Shown piece after piece: positions 36,335 through 48,238 of a stretch of DNA of 64,000 nt. Positions within the stretch are counted from its first letter, which is position 1. Each line of letters opens with the position of its first letter. The notes below the pieces were generated by a model, which saw only the letters and a program-made list of their open reading frames with translations, was not told the origin of the DNA and made no database searches. Made by a program: the position numbers and the translations under genes. The DNA is from Adiantum capillus-veneris (Eukaryota; Streptophyta; Polypodiopsida; Polypodiales; Pteridaceae): contig CM043948.1 in NCBI GenBank assembly GCA_014529385.2, positions 77,672,291 through 77,736,290 of the forward strand, read 5' to 3'.

Positions 36335-37287
36335 TCAGCAATGACATGAATCTCTTCCCATGAATGTGCACTTTTCAAGATTTAAGAAAATCCTGTAAAC
36401 TCTACATTTCTTGAATACCTTTTTGAGGTGTTCAAAATGATCAGCTCGGATTGACGAATGTACGTATAAATCATCTATGTATACTTCCAAGAATTTTCGA
36501 AGATACTCTTTGAAAGCATGGCTCATCAATCTCTGAAATGTGGCTAGAGCATTAGTTAACCTAAACGGCATAACCCAATAGACAAATATACCCCATTCTG
36601 TTGCAAAAGCAGTTTTATGCTGATCTTTTGGGTCAACCAAAAGTTGATTGTATCCCGAAAAACCATCTAGGAAGCTATAAGCTTCTTTTCCTGCCACGCG
36701 TTCTAAAACGTGCTCCGTTATCGGAAGAGGAAAGTTGTCTCTAATGGTAGCTGCAATCACTTTTTTGAGATTAACACACATTCGTAATTTCCCATTCTTC
36801 TTAGGTACTACCACAATTGGGGACACTCAATCAGTGTGTTCAATTTCGTAAATGAATTTAGCTTCCTTTAGTTTTTCAATCTCTTCTTTGATCTTCCTGG
36901 CAAATGTTTTGTTATAAGTGTATGGTCTCTGTCTACTGGTTTTGCATCATCTCTCATGGGTATAGTATGTTAACGGATTTTTGGATCAACACCCTTGAGA
37001 TCCTTGTAAGAACAAGCAAAGATATCCCGGTAATCCTTTAACAAGCTTAGCAAAAGATTTTCTTCTTCTTCTGTTAGGTCATTTGCAATGTAGGCCGGTC
37101 TAGGTTCTTCTCTTGGTTCAACCAAGTCTACCCTTTTAGCGTTTTCAGGTCCTTTGTAAGGCTCACCTTGTTTTCGTAGTTCCCTAACAGGTTGTTTGAT
37201 TATGATTTTTTGATCTTGGAGAATATACTTTTTGTAATGGGATGGAACATGCATTACATCCTTCCCATCCTCTTCCTTGGTTTCCAT
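36335..37287 (-). pseudogene. Element B reverse transcriptase
   Basis: 37287-36970 carries the RT N-terminal approach (YRDIFACSYKDLKGVDP). A broken stretch leads to 36826-36335 with SPIVVVPKKNGKLRMCV, YSFLDGFSGYNQL and the catalytic VYIDDLYVHS (about 36480). PFRLTNALATFQ stands where PFGLxNAxATFQ is usual. Stops and shifts lie near 36830-36970. Confidence 0.85.
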
Positions 37288-37630
37288 TTCGGTGTGTATA
37301 TCTCCTTTAGAGATTTTTTCAACTCTTGATATTTCTTTTTCTGCTCCACTATGTTCATGAGTGGTTTTTTATCCTGATGTTCTTCTTGAGTACCCTTCCT
37401 TGTTTTTCTTGATGTTTGAGACATATTTGAGTCTCCGTTTGAAGGATATCTGTCAGTTATTTTGTCCTTGACACAATCATTAGCATCTATCTGCATCAAG
37501 AATTGTGTTTTACTCGAGATTGATGGCATAGGTCGTGCTTTCACAATTTTGGTGTCCCTCTTTCTTCTATACCATTTTTGTCTTCTTGATTTCTGGTTTG
37601 GAAAGTCAAAAAACTTTTTCTCCCTTCCCC
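37254..37630 (-). pseudogene. Element B protease-RT linker, downstream part
   Basis: Lys/Arg-rich segment (RGREKKFFDFPNQ, KWYRRKRDTK) in the frame that would continue from 38978 if the TTAA transposon were removed. It connects protease to RT. No named domain. Confidence 0.55.
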
Positions 37631-38977
37631 TTAACACTAGGTTGGTAATGGGACACATTTATGTCCTGGGACACTTTTATGTCCTTTTAAGTGACCATTT
37701 TCCTTGAATTATGTCAAGAGTTTCAAAATGGATTTTGAGGTGCTATCTGTCTAGAAAGTTGTCTCATGAGCTGAAAAAAACTCGACATTCTTTTGGAATA
37801 TCAATTTCATCTTCAACCTTGTCCTTGCACAACATTTCACAACCTAAACTGTGTGAAAAAACGGGTCCTATTTTTGGCTTTTTTCAACTTTTTGCAACTA
37901 CACCACTCTAGAATTCATGTTTGTGAGGTCTATAATGCTAGAGAACTATCTTTAGTAGTCCTCAACATGTCTTGATGCTTCTAGGAAGAAATAAATGTTA
38001 AAGTTGTAAGTTGTGACCAAATTACAAAAATGATCAAATCCTATTTTTTAGCCAATTTTAGTTCTTCTATGATTTTTTTGGTAGCTTTCATGATATCCAA
38101 ATGCATTTTTGATTTTCTATGTCGCATATTGCAACATAAAGCTAATTTTTCTTGAGTTTTGGGGCACCTAATACCCTATTTTGCATAGTAGACAACGATG
38201 GTTGATTTTTCCAATTATAGAAGAAAACGAAACATTCTAGTATATCAAGTATAGCTTTTTCAGTATTGTTAGTTTCTTGTGACAACTACATGCATTTTGT
38301 AGGTAGTAACCATATCTAGTCATAAGGATCCAATTTGGATAGATATTGAATAGTTTCTATGGGATTCTACAACTCATAATGTTGAACCCAGTTTTTTCAT
38401 GTTTGCTGTATTTAGCACTTCATCTTTGTCCCCAAGATTCCCCTTGGTAAGAGATGTATTATTCTTTTGACATGCTCCATGGCTCCTTATGAACCTAAAG
38501 GACAATAGGGAACTAAGAAAACATGCATATATTATTTGTATTGAGCGTGGCTATAGAAACTTTGATGATAGGTTTGCAGAATGGTAAAAATTCAACTTTT
38601 TTGTACCTATTTCTTTTGGGAAAAAAAAAAATAGTGAGTGAGAAGCAATCATATGTTCTGATCACCAACCCATTGAAGTTAACTAGGGAATTTATCTCAA
38701 GTCCTACAAAAATCCCTAATCTTATTTTTATGCAACAAAACGTAAGAAATGACTGTTTTGATGAAAATGTACTGGTCCATCAACTTTGGAGGCTTGGTGT
38801 GACCAAAAGATGAGAAATTTTACAAGTTTCTTATTTTTTACATGTGTAGTAGGCCTTGAACTATAACCTCATGAACGGATTTTACAAAATAAGTGGATCT
38901 ACTATGGTTTTGGAGGTTTTTTTCAAAACCCTGAAAGGACACTTCTATGTCCTGTTAGGTTACCAACCTAGTGTTAA
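37631..38977. mobile_element. Non-autonomous TTAA-flanked inverted-repeat transposon, 1.34 kb
   Basis: Ends CACTAGGTTGGTAA (37635-37648) and its exact reverse complement (38960-38973), each flanked by TTAA (37631-37634 and 38974-38977). Subterminal GGACAC-n4-ATGTCC motifs occur twice at the left and once at the right. The interior is AT-rich with no transposase; the longest ORF (38523-38813) is unrecognised. The element sits in the linker ORF of element B. Removing 1343 bp (element plus one TTAA) rejoins the two flanking reading frames without a stop, which supports TTAA as the target duplication. TTAA targeting and a C-n-CTAG end are piggyBac-like; a CACTA terminus would otherwise suggest En/Spm, but that group makes 3-bp duplications. 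Confidence 0.8.
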
Positions 38978-39419
38978 GAGTAGTTGAGCTCTCATATGTT
39001 CTTTTTCGGATCCCCAATCTTCGGAGGTAGCTGAGTGTTCATCCAACTCATCAATTGCATCGTAATAGAGGTCAAAAAAGACTTGTTGAGCTTTCATCAA
39101 GTCCTTTCTTTCCTCATCCTTATTTTCAATGTTAAGGACTGACATCATTTGGATGGGAATTATGTCATAGCCATCCTCATTGAAAAATTGAGTAGGCATA
39201 GACGTATTCACACATACATCCATTGTCGCTAAGATTTGAGTCCACTCAAATGGTTCGAATAAATTCTCTGGGAAGGTTCGGGTATGTAGGCTTCGTCTGT
39301 ACAGTCCCTTTCTAGGACACATTCCTCTCGTCTCAAGCTTCCATTTTCTGAAGCTCCACACATCCAAATAGGAGTGTCTTTGTTTAGCCAAGATGGAAGT
39401 TTAGTTTCAGCCAAAGAGA
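38978..39419 (-). pseudogene. Element B protease-RT linker, upstream part
   Basis: Two overlapping frames (39414-39229 and 39391-38978) hold an acidic, unclassified segment with WMCGASENGS, ENLFEPFEWTQIL and DAIDELDEHSATSEDWG. It follows the protease and is cut by the TTAA transposon. Similar post-protease segments are known in Athila-like pol genes but have no assigned role. Confidence 0.5.
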
Positions 39420-39990
39420 CTGAATCAAACTCCTAGATGTGTATTTTCAAGACGTCTCTATAGGTGTGGTCCTTTAGATTGACCCTTGTTATAGATCTCA
39501 CCTGCTTTAAGTACAGATAGTCGTTTCCCCAATCTTGGATAAGCTATACCTGTCGCATGAAAGGTCTTTCCAATATGATTCCATAGTTGAGTTTTTTCCA
39601 AAAGTCTACTATGGCAAAAGTGTGTTGATATTCAATTCCACATGAGTTGATTATCACTTTTTCTAGTAGCCCTAGTGGTCTTTCAACGTGTTTGTCAGCC
39701 AACTGCAATTTCATTCGCGTTTGTCTAATCTCTGGCTGTCACCAGGATTCCCATACTACTTTAATTGATATGGCTATGCCCGCTCCACTATCCAGTATTT
39801 CCATGGTTTCAATGTCATTATATTTCACTGGGAGGATAGTGTTTCCTTCTTCCCCTTCATAATATTCTCCGAACTTGTTCATAGGAACTGATCGTATCTC
39901 TTTGTATTCCGTTTTATTTTTCAAGTTTCCCAGATTCTTAAAGATTAACCCCGTCATACCCACCTTCTCTAGGGTTTTCTGTAAATCATT
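39420..39990 (-). pseudogene. Element B protease
   Basis: 39963-39739 has NTILPVKYND and MEILDSGAGIAIS, with the intact D-S-G catalytic triplet. After a TGA following VVWESW, broken frames continue to RPFMR and IQDWGNDYLYL. Order and residues match the protease of the 1-4151 ORF (EILDSGAG against GILDGGAG, VWESW against CWESM), so the two elements are related. Confidence 0.75.
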
Positions 39991-42900
39991 TTATAAGTAT
40001 GTCCTGAGTTTCAACAGTTCTTCCAAAGTAAGAGTGCATTGGATAGGTGTAGACATGATTGAGTGAATGTTGTCCACTTCTAGGGTCTGTTTGGCTCTTT
40101 TTACTTGAGCGATTTTACAAATGACATATTCATCTTTGTTATCTCCCAAGTAAGAAGGTAATGTTTTTAATGTCAAAGGTTTAGATATTCTTGAAGCCTT
40201 CAATCCACAATCCCCGTACAAGGACTGTAAATCCATGTTCATATCAGATGGTAGGTTATCTAACCAGACTTCCTCTATAGGAGCTGACTTTAAATTTAGG
40301 CTCCCATCATTGATCTCCCTTACCTTTTCCCATAAGTGTCCTAGCCAGTCTTCCTCCACGAATGGAATTTTGTCTAAGGCATCTTCACTGTCCGGCACTA
40401 TGAGCTCTGGTTCATTTGTTTCAAGGCAGGGTTCTGCCACCACATCGGATTTTCTTTCATTTCTTCTACCGCAAGCTCTTCCGGTTTTGCAATACAAGCT
40501 TGGATTTCTGTTTATTCAGCATTTCCTCCGTGATTCTTACCAAATTTTGATAAGCTTCCAGCTTAGCTGTTTCCATGTCTGGAGATGGATAGTTTTTCCA
40601 TTTGTTTTCCATGTTTTGTCCTTCTTTTAGTCCGGCTTGGTAGGCTTCCAAGGCAGCATTGATAGGCTAAAAAATTTTATCAACCAGAATGGATCCTGTA
40701 GATTTCACGGTTGTTTCCTTGAATTCACTGCCAGTTTCTTTCAACTTGTCTTGGGCTAGAAATTTTGTTTTCTCTTCGTTTTCAACCCGTTGTTTTTGTT
40801 TTCTCATCTCATATCTTTTTCTTCTGCTCCTTTTGATTCTTTGAGAAGAAACTTTCGTGTTCTCTGAATCATCAAAGGAATGGTGTTTCTTTTTCTTTGC
40901 CTGGGATCTAGTGATTACCTTGATTGGAACAATCGGTTCGCTCTCTGATGAGCTACTAGGAATCACTTGGACTACGTTGGCTACAGTTTTTCCCTTGTTC
41001 AAAGGATTCTTAGGACAATCTTCCGGAAAGTGTCCTCCCTTTTTGCAACATTGTATGCAATAGGCTTCAATTGGTTTGAGGTTTTTGTCAGGTTCTGGAC
41101 ATTCGTTCTTCCAATGTTCATCAGCACCAGAGTTATGACAGTTTCCTGTTCTAGGCTTCATCATGGGTCTTCCCATGGGACGTCTGACACCTTTATTAGC
41201 TACATAATACATTGGTGCGAGCTCTGGTGGAACACAAGTCATGGTTTCCTCCATTGGTGGTGGTTGTGGACTATACCAATCTCCCTCTACCATTACTGTA
41301 GATGGACTAGACTGTGCATAGGTTGTAACATGCATTAATGCTTGTTCCTTTATGACTCCTTCTGAGTGCATGTACTTTATAGGCACCGCATTATGTCCTG
41401 GATAAGGAGGTTGTTGTCCCAACATAGGTTGAGGTCTCTCCATACCCATTGGTGGTCTTTGAACTTGAGCCATATTAGGCTTATGTCTGTACATGGGTTG
41501 TCCTTGTGGCCTCATGGGCACGTACTGAACATTCCTATCATACTTTGGTATGAAGTAGCACTTGTGGGTCTCGTGGTTGGTCCATTTACCCTCGATTGCA
41601 TACCATTTTTGTGGCCTAATTGGTTTTCCTTGTGGGGATATCCCCTATCCAGGTCCTCTCATAGGTGCTTTTTGCATATTGTTCATCATGTCATTCATCC
41701 TTTTTAGCATATCTTCTATGGCTGAGAGTGGTGCCGTAGCTACCGTTCCCACTTGCACTGGTTTTGTGGATGCAGTCTTCTCACTTTGGTTATCCTTAGG
41801 GACATCCTCTTCATTAAAGATCTCACAATTGCTCTCAGGTCGATAGCATCAGACACACACACCTCTAGGGCTGTATGCTTTTTACTATAGAGTATAGCAT
41901 AAAGTTCTTTGTTTAGCAATCCCTCTTGAAACAATGATACAAGTCGCTCCTCTGCAAGTATCTCCATCTCTGGGCATTTGGAAATGTATTGTTTCATTTG
42001 AGTTGCACAATCCCTTAAAGACTCACCATGTTTCTGTTTGAAGCTGTACATTTGAGCAACCGTATTATGTTTAATCCCCATTTTAGAACAAGCAGCTACA
42101 AATCCTTGAGCTAATGTATTCAAATCCATGATTGACCTTGGTGGAATGTTTTGTAACCATGTCAAAGCTTTTCCTTCTAATGGCATTCCAAACCCCTCGA
42201 ATTGAGTATGGAAATCGAATATACGCTCAACTGTTAGCACTTGCTTGAAGCTTGCTAAGTGGTCATATGGATCCCCTAATCCACTTTATTTTTTGACCCA
42301 TTTTTGAAAATCAGCTGGTCTGACACGTCTATTCGGTTCAACTCCAGGTCTTCTGGGAGTTGGTCCTGATCCAAGTCCTTCAAACCAGTCTGTCGGACAT
42401 AGTGACTCATGTAGCTCTAGGCTGGCCTTAGTGACACCTGTTTTTCTTCGTGATGAGGTGATTTTTGGTTTCTTTACATTACTCTCAGATGATCTCTCAC
42501 GATGTTCGTCTCTTAGAGTGGTTTCTGGTCCTTGACCCAATATCCAATCTCGTATGGGATACCCCTGGTATTTGGTTTGTTCTACCTCCTCAAGAGTCAT
42601 CATAACAAAGTTTTTGTTATAACAATCCCTAAACAAGTAAGTTGGTAGGTTAGTAGATCTATTATCTTTGATTTTGAAGATATAGATGATCTTCATGGCA
42701 TTTAATTGCCCTGGTCTAGCATGAGAAGTCCACAAAAGATCTTCTATGTTTCTATCTTCCCAACAATAGACTCCTATCCTAGGATTATCCGTACTAAGTC
42801 GTTTCAAAGGCTTCAAGTCTACTTGATCGTATCCCTCAAATTCCAAGGTTGGTGGTCCTTCTTTTGCTGACAAATCTGGGATTATTGTGTTTACTTCTAA

Positions 42901-43341
42901 TCCCCATTTGTCTATCACATCCGGGTTTTCGATTTGTACATATTGAGTATCGTTTCGATCCATGTACATTTTTCCTTCTTTGTTTTCCCTAACCTCTTCT
43001 TCGAACTCAATACCATGATCATCAATGCGAATAGCATACTCTTTGTTAAGATCCAAGTAAACCTGAGGTCCATGATGATTAGTCTTGTAAAAAAAGAGTC
43101 TATGATTATAGAACATTGTCGTTCCGGTTTCAGAGTGAGTCGAGTAAGAAGACATTTCGGATGTTAAATGTGAAAAAGTGTCCGAGACTTCTTCAGGAAT
43201 TGTGTGCAAGGAATTGCCTTGATTCACGCTTTCTTCAGCGGATACTCTACTGGTGTTTTCTCCGAATAGGCCTTGATTTCCTATTACGCGATCGGGTCTA
43301 AGGTTCATATAGACATATGAAGCCCTGGATAGAGTACTCAC
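39991..43341 (-). pseudogene. Element B gag with long N-terminal extension
   Basis: From 43341: about 350 codons without a recognised domain, TAA at 42286-42288, then in the same frame the capsid region (42240-41740: ALTWLQNIPPRS, YSFKQKHGESLRDC, FQEGL). A frameshift leads to 41521-40667, a proline/methionine-rich stretch with two knuckles; the first reads CHNSGADEHWKNEC, with Ser for the second Cys, and the second is CIQCCKKGGHFPEDC. Then 40651-40466 and 40497-39991 form the linker to protease (TPIQCTLTLEELLKLR). The first in-frame ATG is MNLRPD; the frame at 43341 opens with GTG. The extension is unusual for Ty3/gypsy gag. Confidence 0.75.
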
Positions 43342-45799
43342 CTAGGATTGACTTGTCGTCAATGTCCCCTTGATTCAATTGCAACTTTCTGTCAAGCCAC
43401 TGACTCCTCATCTGCAACATGATTCCTGTACAAAATTGATCAAATTAGCTATTTTTCTATAAGGATAATAGAGCTCTTGAGAACTCCAGGGGATTGGTCT
43501 CTGTATTTCACTTCAATTCATGCTATGGAAGTCAGAATTTTGACTTTCAGATTCAGCTTAGCAAAATCAAAGGTTTAATCTACAATCTGTAAACTGAGTG
43601 TATCTGTACCAATTTTGATCCGATTGAACCCAAAATTTCCCTATGGCCTTATATTATGCTAGTCTAACACTGTATAATCCCAAAGGTCAAAATTGAAGTC
43701 TCTGGATCGTAGAAGTAAATAATCGTGATTATTTACTTTTGTCACTTTTTTACACTTTTTGGATTGGTTTGGCAAGTATACAACTTGTTATAGCCCTTGG
43801 GCAAGTTTCAACAAGTTTGGAAAAAACTTGATCAAATTTATCCACTATTCCATGTCCGCAGACTCTGATTTCTAGAATCTGGCTTAAGTCTCACTTCTGT
43901 GGTCCAAATTTCACCAAAACTAATTTGTGGGGTCTAGATTGATGTGCTTGACCTTGTGGTATACTCAAATTTGCAAAATCACCAAGTTTTGAAGCAGATG
44001 TAAATAATCGCGATTATTTACTCTTGACAATTTTTTGCAAATTTCTATCCCAACTTTGACACAGATCTATTAAGCACCTCATGTTAAGGTCACTAGCCAA
44101 TTTTCATCAAGTTTGGACAATTTTTGGTCAAATGGTCATCAATTATCTGTCCGCAGACCTAACTTTGCAATTTTTATCACAGTTTTCACTCGAGTGATCC
44201 AAATCTTACCAAATTTGGTTTGTGGGCTTATTACAACATGCTAAAGCTAGTGGTATGCCAACTTGGTCAAAAACGTTCAAAAACAGGGCAGAAGTAAATA
44301 ATCGTGATTATTTACTTCTGTCAAAATTTTGCAAGTTTTTGGTCAATTGAGCATCTACACATGTTTATCACATCAATATAAGCCTATGAATCAATTTTCA
44401 ACAAGTTTGGATAAATTTTTTCTCAATTCACACTCAAGATTCAAAAGACTAGTACAAACTTTAGTTTTCACCCAGTTTTTTGCCAGTTTAGTGATCCAAA
44501 TCTCTTGGGCCTTTACAAAAGTTGTTTTTACACATGCAATGAGTCAATGATATGAGTCTGGGCTAATATTTAGAGCAAAAAGTTAATAATCGTGATTATT
44601 AACTTGAGGCTTGAAATGAGCACTTTTTTGCAATTTTCTCAAAGACAGTCCTTTTATGATGTTTTTTAAGCCCATAAATCAAGTCAAAACTTAATTTGGC
44701 CTAAAATGTCAAGAAAAAGTAAATAATCTGAGTTTTCGTCAACTTCTTGAAATTTTTACCTCGAAGTGTCCTTGAGCTTACCCACTGGTTCGGACAACTC
44801 TTAGGCTTACTCCCCAATTGGATTCAATGAATTTGAGTCTTTTCGTGCTAATTTCTAGCCGTAGACATGAAATTCTACAACTTTACATAACAACTGACAC
44901 TTGATTATTTTAGGGAGAGCAATGCTATGAAATCCACCTCGGATCCTACTTACCCTACTCCTAGTTTCTCATGCAATGGGGTTGTGGAAAGTGTAAAAAA
45001 AAACTCATTTTCTTGTGTTTTTTATGTTTTTCAGAGTCTTGATCTTAAGACTTGTTTCGTCTACCAATCATTCTCCAAATCCTAATCTATATCTACAATC
45101 CTACAATCCTAAAGATACTCAGCAAGTACGATTACTTCCAAGCTATCTCTACACAGCAAAAGACGAAAATCTTAAGCTATGTGGTTTCTAAAAGAAAGTT
45201 TTGAACTCTAGGCAAACCTAGAGGAAGTTAAAGGACAATTACACAAGAGCTCGTGTTTTTCCCTAGTTTAGGTCTCTTCAATCCCCGACAACCACACCAA
45301 ATGTGGGACGCATGTCTAACCTCACCATCCTATCTTATTGCAGTATTAGCAAGAACCACGATTAATTTGTCAAACCATGGGACAAAGCTGACTCCACTAG
45401 TGCATAGAGGCTACAAGAGGTTGTCAATCTCTTGGAAAAAAACTAACAACTCGCACCTAACTCAAGCTACACTCAAGTGACTGAAATCACCAAAACCCAA
45501 TTGCTCATCGGCAAGCAAATCACATCCGTTACAGCATCAAATGACATCCAAATGTAACAAAACTTATAGGACAAGTTTACAAGACCTAAGCACACATGCC
45601 TATGGCTTCAAACACCACTTTAGGTCAAGTTCCAAAATCGCGATTATTAACAGCATTGGATTCTTGACCTAGTCGTTTTCGACCCATAATACATCTAAAT
45701 TCTTCGCAATGATGCCCCAATACCCCGCCTATGCTTAATTTTCATTTAAAAAGTATAAATTCCTAATTATAATGAAATTAGGCCGCGGGTCGGCGACGC
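43342..45799 (-). repeat. Element B leader: about 289-bp tandem units with AATAATCGCGATTATT palindromes
   Basis: Palindromes at 43713-43738, 44000-44021 (perfect, 22 bp), 44289-44320 (15-nt arms) and 44580-44605 are spaced 287, 289 and 291 bp. A half-site lies at 44717-44728 and a core at 45636-45645. Between them the text repeats (for example 'caacaagtttgg', 'tccgcagac', 'gatccaaatc'), showing diverged tandem units. No ORF. On the minus strand an acceptor-like GTACAG (43426) and GTTGCAG followed by ATG (43411) suggest the region could be a leader intron. Confidence 0.8.
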
Positions 45800-46738
45800 T
45801 GGAGAGGGGGAATGGGGGAACACACTCGGCACAAACACAAAGGCCTCTCTATAGCTCAGGGTATTCAAAGCACCCCTATCCTCTCAGAAAACACCTTCAA
45901 ACACACAACTCACACTAGCAGACCACCGCCTACTCGATTGCCACTACTCACACACTTCACCAAACCACCACACGACGCACATCCGTTGCCATGGCCTGTC
46001 TCCACCCTTACACACACTCACAAAAACTCAATCTCACTCTCTCACTCAAAACATCATCGGTCCGGGGGGGGCACACAGTTCCACACAGCCGGCACCGAGG
46101 AGAACCATGAAAGCAGAAGAAAGAGAAGGGGGGAAGGGGAACCAATGACATGGAAGGCAACCGTGGCTTGATTGCACTTCAGAAAACACATACACCGTCT
46201 TGCAATGCCATCACCATGGCCATTTTCAAGCGAAAGGTACAAAGGGGCTAGCTTGCTAGAGAACTCCACTTTGCAGGCTTCAAACGGCACCTCAAAAGGC
46301 CAAGAAAAAAGCCCCTAATTTGATCCTTTTTTGACTTTTATAGGGGGGGCTTTTAATTTGGGAATTTGCATTTCAATTGGTCGATCTGGCATCTTGAATT
46401 GGTATCTTTTGGGAAAGAGGGCACCGCTTTGCTCTATCTCTCTCTTCTTCACTCTTTGCACTTGGGTGGGGGCATTAGCAACGTCGCTATTGCCCCCTAG
46501 GCTCTTCCTTTTTTATTTTTTTATTTTTCACCTTTTACCCTCTTTGGTTTAGCCTTATACTGCTCATTTTTTGACTTTGAATCTTTCCCTCTACCCATCG
46601 GACTCCTCCTTACCACCTTTTTCCTCTTTGGTTTCTAGCACTTGGTTCACCCATGCTTGTACTTGTTCGGTCATGCTTTGGGATGTGCCCACTTGGCCTT
46701 GCCTCGACTTTTGCTTGCCCAGACAACCCTTGGCTTCC

Positions 46739-46819
<81 letters not shown>

Positions 46820-48060
46820 GTCTCTATGCCGCGGGACACATCTCTTACTTGAGGGGGGGAGGCAATAGCGATGTCGCTATTGCCCCCTCCCTTTACCTTT
46901 AAAACTTCGAGGCCCCATGGGCCCGTGGGAAGTGCCCCTGTCGAGTGCCACGTCACCACCTGCTCTTCGTCTCCCGCGCAGGTGCTCTGCCTCGGCTCGC
47001 CGCCAAAACCGCCCAACCTCCGCCTGCGTAGCACCAACGGTGCTTTCCTCCATAGCCCACAAGCTCAAAGAGCTCTTCTACTTCACATACCCCTAATAGG
47101 GTTACGCTCCAGCCTTTATATCCCGGAATCTTCACCCGTGTGCCCGCATGTGGGTTAATCGGGTCGCCACGTGGCAGCCCCTGGTTTCGTGCTCTCAGGC
47201 TCACCAAAACTTCCCCAAGAAAATACCTAGAATTACCATGTTTTTATGGCCTCCTTCTCCTGGCCCTCATATCCTGCTCCTTGGTTGGAACTTTGTGCCA
47301 CTAAGCCATACCGAATCTCTACCATGCCGGTCCTGGCCCATTAAAACTTTGCCGCCTGCTGAGGTTTTTAGGACTGCCATTCGAGGCCGCAAAAAATGAT
47401 GAAAAACACCTGCCAATTCTTCATCTTCAACTGCCTTACGCTTTTCCCAAGCCGTAACTTGGTGCTCGAGGCTCGGAATCACGCGCGGTCGGTTTTGACT
47501 AACTCCACATAGTGCATACTACCTTCGAGAATCTTGGCGAGGCCCAAAAACTACCAAATGGCACGTCCCCCAATGTGGGCTCAGACATGGCCCCCGAAAA
47601 ATCTTCTAATGGCCATATCTTGCTAACCAGAGCTCCGATTTGCATTTCGAGAAGACAAGCATGCTCCACAACTCGAGCTCTACACATGTATGTACCGACA
47701 TCAGCCCGGGCCACCTGTCCCTAGCTGATCTATCCGTCGGGGATCTGCTACATACTTCAACTTTAAACTTCAATATCTTGAGCACAGGAGCTCCGTTTGA
47801 CGAACCTTCTGGACCGACTTCTAGAGCACGATGAACTCTACATTCTAGAGCTTTGACTTGGCATTTCAGACATCTTCATCTGCCATCCCATCTGGACCAT
47901 TCCGCTGCACGTTTGGCCTAAAAAACCGCATCAGCCATACTTTCCTGCTATCCTTTGGCTACCAAAGGCCTTGGCACCTGCCCTAGCCTTCTGCACTGCA
48001 CTCGATTGCACCCTTTGCCTGGCATAGACCACTTGCTAGCTTCGACCAACTTTAGCTGCA
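45800..48060 (-). repeat. 3' LTR of element C
   Basis: 2261 bp. It differs from the 5' LTR mainly by about 150 bp that include a (TC)n tract (46744-46817) and by a much shorter G run. It contains two palindromes of the GGCAATAGCGA/TCGCTATTGCC type at 46468-46497 (imperfect) and 46861-46884 (perfect arms, TG centre). Confidence 0.88.
46744..46817. repeat. (TC)n microsatellite in element C 3' LTR
   Basis: About 74 bp of TC repeats absent from the other LTR. Overlapping Ser-Leu ORFs are artefacts. Confidence 0.97.
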
Positions 48061-48238
48061 CTATCATTGCCCATCCCCCTCGTTGAACATTTATGTTTGA
48101 CCAAAAGCATATGTACAAACTTTAAAACTAGCACACCAAACTGATGATTAAAAGCACTCGCAAAACCATAACTATATGTACACGCTATGTATAAAATCTT
48201 CATCTCCTTTTTCCACACACCGCATGCTTTAGGTGGGT
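48061..48238 (-). other. Element C 3' untranslated region with polypurine tract
   Basis: It lies between the integrase end (near 48239) and the 3' LTR. On the minus strand it contains AAGGGGGGTGGG over the last codons and GAGGGGGATGGG about 12 bases from the LTR. The second is the likelier polypurine tract, though not directly adjacent. Confidence 0.5.

Larger units (their letters stand above)
34505..45799 (-). mobile_element. Element B: Ty3/gypsy retrotransposon, 3' truncated
   Basis: On the minus strand from right to left: leader with palindromes (45799-43342), long gag (43341-40000), protease (39963-39420), linker broken by a TTAA transposon, RT, RNase H and integrase. Integrase breaks off near 34505, in the region after ALWAYR, against the leader of another element, so the 3' LTR is missing. 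The 5' LTR probably lies at 55533-55955, separated by element C. Confidence 0.85.

Noticed and set aside
37635-38973. CACTA (En/Spm) element
   Set aside because: Ends begin CACTA, but a 3-bp duplication does not fit: only a 4-bp TTAA duplication restores the flanking reading frame.
40857-41846. Several plus-strand ORFs rich in Trp, His and Leu
   Set aside because: Antisense shadows of the element B gag.
45790-45799. Remnant of a tRNA-Asp-type primer site for element B
   Set aside because: On the minus strand GCGTCGCCG resembles part of such a site, but too few bases match next to the element C junction.
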